Source: Clostridia bacterium
Lineage (GTDB): Bacteria > Bacillota > Clostridia > Christensenellales > Aristaeellaceae
Assembly (NCBI GenBank): GCA_017541105.1
Contig: JAFXZS010000010.1
Location: forward strand, 124,001-188,000
Reading direction: 5' to 3'
DNA length: 64,000 nucleotides
Part shown: one piece after another, positions 58,481 to 64,000 of the stretch
Layout: every line of letters starts with the position of its first letter
How positions within the stretch are numbered: the first letter of the stretch is position 1
Translations under genes and position numbers: made by a program
The notes under the pieces: model-generated
The model's database searches: none
The model's input: the letters and a program-made list of their open reading frames with translations, nothing else
Told to the model about the DNA's origin: nothing

Positions 58481-59722
58481 ATGGGAACGCTGAAAAAACT
58501 TCGGGGCAGATATTTGATGGTTCTTGTTGCAATGGCCGGGCTGGTGTCGTCTTCCCTCGGGATTATGACCAACGCAGGCGGGATCTTTTTTACTCCGATT
58601 GCCAGTGAACTCGGGCAATCCACCGCGGCGGTCAACCTGACGCTGACCATCTGCAATTTAACGTTTGCTGTCGCAGGCCTCTTTTCGGCAAAATGGATCA
58701 CGCCGAAGAATTACCGGCCTGCGGTCCTCGGCTTTACGCTGCTGTTTGCCGGTTCCACCGCGTTTTTGTCTGTTTGCCGCGGTATGACGGCGCTCTACCT
58801 GTTCAGCGCTGTGAGAGGATTTGCCGCCGGGCTGATCGGCAATGTGCTTGCCACTTCCATTCTGGGCAGGTGGTTTCTGTCGGATACAGGTTTTATCACC
58901 AGCCTTGCGCTGGGATGCTCCGGCATCGTCGGCGCCGTATTCAATCCGATCCTTGAATCAGTGATTCAGTCCGCCGGATGGCGTACCGCCTACCTGGTGT
59001 CGGCTGGCATTATCCTCCTGCTCAATCTCCCTGCGATCCTGTTCCCCGTTTCCTTTTTGCCGGAAGATTCCGGCATGGAACCGATCGGCAGCTGCCCGCC
59101 GTCCGAAAAAGCCGTCCGGGAGCAGCCCTGTCAGCCGGCCGGAACTTCCGGACCTGTCATCCTGATCCTGACGCTTCTGGCGTTCTCACTGGCTTCTGTT
59201 GTAACCTCTGCGCCGCAGCTCTTCAAACCGCTTTCGGACACCTATGGCCTGGGAGAAACCGGTATCCTGATGATGTCTGTGGTCCTGGTTATGAATACTG
59301 TCGGGAAATTTATGTTCGGTTTCCTGAGCGACCGGATCGGTGTCCGGCGATCTGTCCTGATCTATGGCCTGATTATCGCCGCGGGCATCGCGTTCCTGCT
59401 GCTGGTCCGCGTTTCCGGCGTTATGCTGCTCAGTGCGGGAATGATCGGCCTGTGCTATTCCATTCCAACGGTCGGCGCTGTGATGATCTGCCGGGAACTC
59501 TACAGTCCGGACCGGTACAGCAGGGTGTTCCCGAAAATCAACCTGGGTGTATCCCTTGCCAACGCGGCAGGCTATCCGGTCCTTGGCTTTGTTTATGACC
59601 GGACAGGCAGGTATGACGGCGCGCTGATTCTGGTTTGCTCAGCGATGCTGGTTTCCATTGCGGGCGTTTTGCTGGTGTACCGTATAGCGGCCCGTTCCAG
59701 AGGAGAAAACAAAGACAGCTGA
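58481..59722 (+). CDS. MFS transporter (oxalate/formate-antiporter type)
   Basis: Transporter of 413 residues from ATG 58481 after AGGGAG. Twelve helices. GGIFFTPIASELGQSTAAVN near 35, TSILGRWFLSDTGFITSLAL near 128 (the R-W-F-x-x-R-G-like segment of the OFA branch) and MFGFLSDRIGVRRSVLIYGL near 285 (motif A repeat). It probably imports or exchanges a small organic acid. It is followed 25 bases later by the APH-family gene, so they may be co-transcribed. Confidence 0.9.
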   Translation: MGTLKKLRGRYLMVLVAMAGLVSSSLGIMTNAGGIFFTPIASELGQSTAAVNLTLTICNLTFAVAGLFSAKWITPKNYRPAVLGFTLLFAGSTAFLSVCRGMTALYLFSAVRGFAAGLIGNVLATSILGRWFLSDTGFITSLALGCSGIVGAVFNPILESVIQSAGWRTAYLVSAGIILLLNLPAILFPVSFLPEDSGMEPIGSCPPSEKAVREQPCQPAGTSGPVILILTLLAFSLASVVTSAPQLFKPLSDTYGLGETGILMMSVVLVMNTVGKFMFGFLSDRIGVRRSVLIYGLIIAAGIAFLLLVRVSGVMLLSAGMIGLCYSIPTVGAVMICRELYSPDRYSRVFPKINLGVSLANAAGYPVLGFVYDRTGRYDGALILVCSAMLVSIAGVLLVYRIAARSRGENKDS

Positions 59723-59747
59723 ATGTAAAATATGAGGGAGTGAAACG

Positions 59748-60731
59748 ATGATGGTAATCAGCAAGACCAAATACGAAGCCTCGGAATCGGAAATCAAAGA
59801 TCTGTTTTCCCATCACGGGATGGGAAACGTGGCGGACGTGGCCGTTCTGGGGAACGGGGAATTCAACGCGGCATACAAAGTCACCTGCGACAACGGCACA
59901 GACTACGCGCTGAAGATCGCTCCTCCGGAGGGCTCAAAGGTCCTCAGCTATGAAAAAAACATGATGGAATCAGAGGTGTTCTGGTATTCGCAGATGCACG
60001 AAAAAACAGACATTCTCTGTCCTGAGGTCTATGTTGCCGATTTTTCAAAGGAGATTATCAGAAGCAACTGCTTTATCATGGAGATGATGGAAGGGAAACC
60101 GCTGTGGGAAATGGGTTTCTCCGACGGGGAATATGAAGAGATCCAAAAGCAGAAAATCTGCATGCTCACGAAAATACACAGGATCACAAACGACGGATAC
60201 GGTTATATACAGACGGGTCTTAAGAATTCATGGTATGAGGCCCTGAAAAACATGGCGCTCAGCCTGGTTGCCGATTGCAGGAACCTCGGCCACGACACCC
60301 CCGACGGGGAGAAGTTTGTAAGCTTCATTGACAAACATGAAAAGCTGCTCAGGGCAGTGCCCTGCAGGATGGTGAATTTTGACCTGTGGGACAGCAATGT
60401 TCTTTATAACGCGCGGACAGGAAAAATCTGCTGGATCGATCCGGAACGCGGCTTCTGGGGCGATCCGGTCGCTGATTTCATAACGCTCGGCCCCGGGCAG
60501 AAAGCGCCGCTTTCGGCCAAACAGAAGGAACTTGACACCTATAATGAGATGGCCCGGGAGAAGATCTTCCTGACCGGCGAAACAGAGATCAGGTATGCGC
60601 TCGCGGTCTGTTATCTTGCGCTGATTGAGGAAGTGGAAAAGTACGTCAGGTACGAACCGGATAATCCAACGTACATCAGGAACGCGGTAGATTCAAGGGA
60701 AATGTACGACATGGCGTTCAGGCTTCTCTGA
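59748..60731 (+). CDS. aminoglycoside phosphotransferase-family kinase
   Basis: Protein kinase-like enzyme of 327 residues. The N-lobe lysine is in DYALKIAPPEG, the hinge FIMEMMEGKPLWEMG, the catalytic loop CRMVNFDLWDSNVLY near 205 (Asp and Asn as in HxDxxxxN, with Phe replacing His) and metal site WIDPERGFWGDPVADF near 228. APH relatives phosphorylate antibiotics, choline, sugars or other metabolites; resistance is not implied. GAGGGAG lies seven bases before the ATG. Confidence 0.85.
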   Translation: MMVISKTKYEASESEIKDLFSHHGMGNVADVAVLGNGEFNAAYKVTCDNGTDYALKIAPPEGSKVLSYEKNMMESEVFWYSQMHEKTDILCPEVYVADFSKEIIRSNCFIMEMMEGKPLWEMGFSDGEYEEIQKQKICMLTKIHRITNDGYGYIQTGLKNSWYEALKNMALSLVADCRNLGHDTPDGEKFVSFIDKHEKLLRAVPCRMVNFDLWDSNVLYNARTGKICWIDPERGFWGDPVADFITLGPGQKAPLSAKQKELDTYNEMAREKIFLTGETEIRYALAVCYLALIEEVEKYVRYEPDNPTYIRNAVDSREMYDMAFRLL

Positions 60732-60790
60732 AAGATCCCGGCAGCATACATGACTGCTGATTGACAGCTGGAAGGATCAGGACGCGATCG

Positions 60791-60988
60791 ATGCGCATCA
60801 TGCCAGTGAATCTGTTTATGTATACAAAGATTCATACGGACGGCAGTATTTCTGTGGAAACGCCGCTGTCCAACACCGGGGATCGGATTATGCTGGAAGC
60901 GCTCATGGATATCACCCTTGGCATCGCTGCCTGCAGTGTATCTGAGAGTAAATGGAACAGTGGAAAATGCACGCCTGTACTCCAGTGA
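60791..60988 (+). pseudogene. C-terminal remnant of a DUF1989 protein
   Basis: From 60791 the frame reads MRIMPVNLFMYTKIHTDGSI, then SNTGDRIMLEALMDITLGIA and CSVSESKWNSGKCTPV, the pattern of the C-terminal half of DUF1989 (urea-carboxylase-associated) proteins. The first roughly 130 residues are missing, so it is a fragment left by recombination. Candidate metal-binding residues would be in the lost part. Confidence 0.6.
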
Positions 60989-61019
60989 TTTGAGTGGGTA
61001 TTTTCGGATTTCACCGCAT

Positions 61020-61856
61020 TCAGCAGCAGCTGAAGAGCACCGGCATATAGTTGTAAACATGCTGGTATACTTTCTCATACATATGCGGCGCGTCTTCCAT
61101 CAGGACATAATGCAGGTTCCCTTCCTCCATGCTGTCGCTGAATTCGAAAAGATCCGTATATTTTTTCATGGCTTCAATCTGGGGTGTCAGGTTTGGACAG
61201 GCAATATCCTCATATCCGGTTCCCGCGAAAATGCGGAAGTCATTTTTGCCGAATCCCTGTTCCACGGTATGATCATGGAGATATTGCGCGGTTTTTTCCG
61301 TCTCTTTCCCGCCGCCCAGGCCGCCAAACTGCCAACAGTCGCCGGACAGGGGCAGAAACGCCGAAATGAGATCCAGGTTCTCCAGAAAGGCAAACCATGT
61401 TGTCACGCCACCCATGGAAAACCCTCCGATAGCCCTTGCTTCACGGCAGGGACTAGTGGAATAAGTTTTGTCCATGGCCGGAATCAGGTCGTTCCGCAGT
61501 TCCTGCTGAAAACGTAACACATTGCTGCGCTCCACATTCTCCTCTACCTGGCTTTTTCGGACGGGATCATGGCTGTAGAATCCGGGAAAAACAGTGATGA
61601 ACGGTTTGCAGCGGTTTTCTGTAAAAGAAGTGTCTAGCGCGTTTTTGATCATGGAGCAGTCCAGCCAGGCATCCGGGTTTCCGCCGCCGCCGTGAATGAG
61701 ATAAAGCACCGGATACTGCTGTCCGGAGGAATAACCGTATGGCAGATAGATATTTGCGTATTTGAAAACGGACGTTCCGTTTTCATCCTTTGAGGCATAG
61801 TTGAGCCGCTCCACGGTTCCTCTCCGGTTTGTGTCATGATAATGATGCAGTTCCAT
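61020..61856 (-). CDS. esterase, feruloyl-esterase / esterase-D type
   Basis: Serine hydrolase of 278 residues from ATG 61856 (GAAGGAGG upstream). Features are YPVLYLIHGGGGNPDAWLD near 58 (oxyanion loop), the nucleophile AIGGFSMGGVTTW near 150, an acid in GTGYEDIACPN near 223 and the His in MEDAPHMYEKVY near 258, all present. No signal peptide, so cytoplasmic. It is likely active on acetyl or feruloyl esters of plant sugars. It is a paralogue of the broken secreted esterase at 54986. Confidence 0.88.
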   Translation of the reverse strand: MELHHYHDTNRRGTVERLNYASKDENGTSVFKYANIYLPYGYSSGQQYPVLYLIHGGGGNPDAWLDCSMIKNALDTSFTENRCKPFITVFPGFYSHDPVRKSQVEENVERSNVLRFQQELRNDLIPAMDKTYSTSPCREARAIGGFSMGGVTTWFAFLENLDLISAFLPLSGDCWQFGGLGGGKETEKTAQYLHDHTVEQGFGKNDFRIFAGTGYEDIACPNLTPQIEAMKKYTDLFEFSDSMEEGNLHYVLMEDAPHMYEKVYQHVYNYMPVLFSCC

Positions 61857-61936
61857 AGGGATCCTCCTTCGGGTTATATCGAACATTTGGCTGAGTAGAT
61901 TTTATCAAAAATGCACTTTCAATGTTTCTTCAGGCG

Positions 61937-63736
61937 TTATTCCGCAAACAGATCGACGAACTGGAACGTACGGCAGTCCACAAGGCCGCGATTGGTCAAG
62001 CGAAGCTCCGGCAGGCAGGCCAGCGGAATCAGCGCCATGGTCATATAGGGCGAATTGATCACACAGCCCATTTTCCGCCAGGCATCGCTGAGCGTGCTGA
62101 CCAGTTCCGCCATCTTCTCAACCGGCAGGTCATTCATCAGACCGGCGATGGGCAGCGGAACAAGCGCCAATACCTTTCCGCCGGCCGCGGCACACAGCCC
62201 GCCGCCGCATTCGATCAGCGTATTCGCAGCCAGCGCCATGTCTTCATCATTGGTCCCCGCCACCAGCAGATTGTGGGCGTCGTGGGCCACGGTCTGTGCC
62301 ATCGCCCCGGTTTTGAAACCAAAGCCCTTCACAAACCCAAAGCCCGCCGTCCCGGTTCCGTGATGCCGCTCGAACACAGCCATCTTCATGATGTCTCTGT
62401 ACGGATCCGCTTCGACAAACCCGTCTTTGATATCCAGATCGATCAGCCGCTCATAGTTGCCGACACGGTTCGGAATGATCTCAATCACCCGGGCTTTTAC
62501 ACGCGTCCGGCCTTCCGGCGCGGCAATCTTAAAGCTGTCCGGCACAATGGGCCTCCCCATATGCATCGTATGATAGACAGACGCGGGGAAAGCGGGTTTT
62601 CCGATGCCGACCGTCATTTTCCCGTTTTCCGAAACGATCTCTCCGTCAATGATGGTCCGCGTCACGCGGATATCATTCAGATCGCTGAAGAACACCATAT
62701 CCGCGCATTTGCCCGGCGTGATGCTCCCCATCTCATGATCCATCCGGAAGCAGGTCGCGGGGTTAATCGTGACATACTGGATCGCTTTGACCGGATCCAG
62801 GCCCTCCCGAACAGCGCGGCGCACAATATGGTCCAGATGACCGTCCTCTATCAGTGTGTCAGGGTGGGTATCATCCGAAATCAGGCAGGCGAACCGGTCG
62901 TCGATATGATTGTCCAGGATGGCGCGGATAATGACCGGCATATCATGCCAGGCGCTGCCGTAACGCATCAGCGCGTACATGCCGTGCCGCATTTTTTCCA
63001 GCACGTCCTCGGCGCGGGTAGATTCATGGCAGCATCTCACGCCGGAGGCAATATACGCATTGAGCCCCGCGCCCGTATCCGGTACAGAATAATGCCCGGT
63101 AATGACCTGATCAGCCTTCAGGGTCTCGGCCAGCTCGCCGTGAATGGCTTCACTGCCGCCGATGACGCCGGGGAAATTCATCATTTCACCGAGGCCCATC
63201 ACTCCGTCCCAGGTCATCATTTCTCGGACCTCCTCCGGGCCGATATGGGAGCCTGTATCCTCAAAGCCCGCCACCGCGGGAACACACGACGGCACATTCG
63301 CCATCGCCTTCAGCGGAGTACGCCTCGCGTCTTCGATCATAGCCCTGACGCCGTCAGGCCCGCAGACGTTACAGATCTCATGCGGATCCATAAAGATCCC
63401 GGTGGTGCCGTGGGGCACGACCGCACGGCCGTATTCGCCGACACTGATCATGGAGGATTCCACATGGATATGGGCATCCATAAATCCGGGAGCGATATAC
63501 TGCCCTGCAGCATCGATCACCGTTGTGTGTTCACCGATACAATGGGAGGCGTCTCCGACAAGCGCAATTCTGCCTTCCGCGACGGCGATATCGATGCCTT
63601 CCTGTATTTCGGCTGTGCATACGTTGACCAGCCTGGCGTTTCTGATGACGAGTTCGGCCTTTTCCACACCCATGGCAACCCGGGCCAGTGTCCGCGTCAC
63701 CTCGTACAGAGGCTTTTTGCAAAATCTGTTCAGCAT
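61937..63736 (-). CDS. ade: adenine deaminase
   Basis: Amidohydrolase of 599 residues that converts adenine to hypoxanthine in purine salvage. Metal sites appear in order: APGFMDAHIHVESSM near 69, the CHESTR and GEMMNFP strands, ITGHYSVPDTG and CLISDDTHPDTL near 258; the C-terminal domain has GTAGFGFVKGFG and TVAHDAHNLLVAGTN, both typical of Ade. ATG 63736 follows GGTGGGGGAAAG; the frame is open to 63814. It is followed by the esterase gene, 80 bases further on. Confidence 0.95.
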   Translation of the reverse strand: MLNRFCKKPLYEVTRTLARVAMGVEKAELVIRNARLVNVCTAEIQEGIDIAVAEGRIALVGDASHCIGEHTTVIDAAGQYIAPGFMDAHIHVESSMISVGEYGRAVVPHGTTGIFMDPHEICNVCGPDGVRAMIEDARRTPLKAMANVPSCVPAVAGFEDTGSHIGPEEVREMMTWDGVMGLGEMMNFPGVIGGSEAIHGELAETLKADQVITGHYSVPDTGAGLNAYIASGVRCCHESTRAEDVLEKMRHGMYALMRYGSAWHDMPVIIRAILDNHIDDRFACLISDDTHPDTLIEDGHLDHIVRRAVREGLDPVKAIQYVTINPATCFRMDHEMGSITPGKCADMVFFSDLNDIRVTRTIIDGEIVSENGKMTVGIGKPAFPASVYHTMHMGRPIVPDSFKIAAPEGRTRVKARVIEIIPNRVGNYERLIDLDIKDGFVEADPYRDIMKMAVFERHHGTGTAGFGFVKGFGFKTGAMAQTVAHDAHNLLVAGTNDEDMALAANTLIECGGGLCAAAGGKVLALVPLPIAGLMNDLPVEKMAELVSTLSDAWRKMGCVINSPYMTMALIPLACLPELRLTNRGLVDCRTFQFVDLFAE

Positions 63737-63868
63737 TTTTCTTTCCCCCACCTTCAGCCTGACAAGTGTTTTTATGGAAGCATTGAGATCATCAATATCC
63801 GCCGGAACCGCCATTGATCAGGCAACGCATTCCATATATCTTTACCGCTGCTTCTCAGTTCATTGTTC

Positions 63869-63897
63869 ATTATAAAAGAATTCATCCCGCTTATCAA
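63869..63897 (-). promoter_or_regulatory. adenine deaminase promoter
   Basis: Minus strand TTGATA (plus 63892-63897), 17-bp spacer, TATAAT (plus 63869-63874). No purine-riboswitch core is evident in the roughly 130-nt leader. 63898-64000 is AT-rich with no gene visible. Confidence 0.7.
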
Positions 63898-64000
63898 TCA
63901 AATGATAAAAGCACGTATCAAAATGCACGATGCAGAGGGGATCAGGAAAAATAATAGTAAGCTCCTGCAGGGCCGGAGAGATAAAACTGTCAGCAAAGCC

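Noticed and set aside
61922..63817. Very long plus-strand open frame (631 codons)
   Set aside because: It lies opposite the adenine deaminase gene, has no ribosome site and reads His/Arg-rich low-information sequence; it is an antisense shadow.

Overview
The window looks like chromosomal DNA from a fairly GC-rich, anaerobic, gut- or rumen-type member of the Clostridia. The signs are strong GGAGG ribosome sites, many GTG and TTG starts, lysine-rich signal peptides, short intergenic gaps, tRNA genes mostly without encoded CCA, and many small acetyltransferase, nitroreductase, VOC and radical-SAM genes. A Christensenellales-like uncultured lineage would fit, but that placement is inference and no rRNA is present.

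Layout. 0.1-3.2 kb: two secreted proteins. 3.3-10.9 kb: glycogen branching enzyme, small hydrolase, SDR, MATE pump and an ABC exporter. 10.9-13.8 kb: seven tRNA or tRNA-like genes, a small XRE regulator, a 44-residue ORF, a Ro-like (DUF2828, vWA) protein and a structured tRNA-mimic RNA upstream of it, all on the minus strand. 14-22 kb: ferredoxin-type aldo/keto reductase, RCC1-like secreted protein, a broken rtcB start, two GNAT enzymes and a c-di-GMP pair (GGDEF-EAL plus GGDEF). 22-30.4 kb: accessory enzymes including AAC(3)-like and several GNAT acetyltransferases, VOC, SDR and nitroreductase. 30.5-34.9 kb: minus-strand URO-D-like, phospholipase C-like, MFS and XRE-TPR genes. 35-48.6 kb: plus-strand enzymes and regulators interspersed with five copies of a roughly 75-110 bp promoter-like repeat; one gene is a radical SAM::xylose isomerase chimera. 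48.7-50.3 kb: rtcB, tRNA-Asn and a second copy of the tRNA-mimic RNA. 50.3-61 kb: a gene graveyard (truncated GNAT, ArsR, AraC, esterase::DUF4143, antitoxin and DUF1989 pieces) mixed with intact ThuA/SDR, MFS and APH-family genes. 61-64 kb: esterase and adenine deaminase.

The most interesting theme is RNA repair or RNA quality control. Two loci 36 kb apart share a 32-bp leader (28 of 32 bases identical) and an RNA with an Asn-type (GUU) anticodon stem-loop. One is followed by the Ro-like protein. The other is followed by tRNA-Asn, an 18-bp remnant of the Ro-like gene's 3' end, and RtcB RNA ligase. A third locus keeps only the Ro/rtcB junction. The ancestral unit was probably RNA - Ro-like - RtcB, which was then duplicated and split. 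The nearby tRNA cluster holds two class I tRNAs with leucine anticodons and encoded CCA, which is unusual because bacterial tRNA-Leu is class II.
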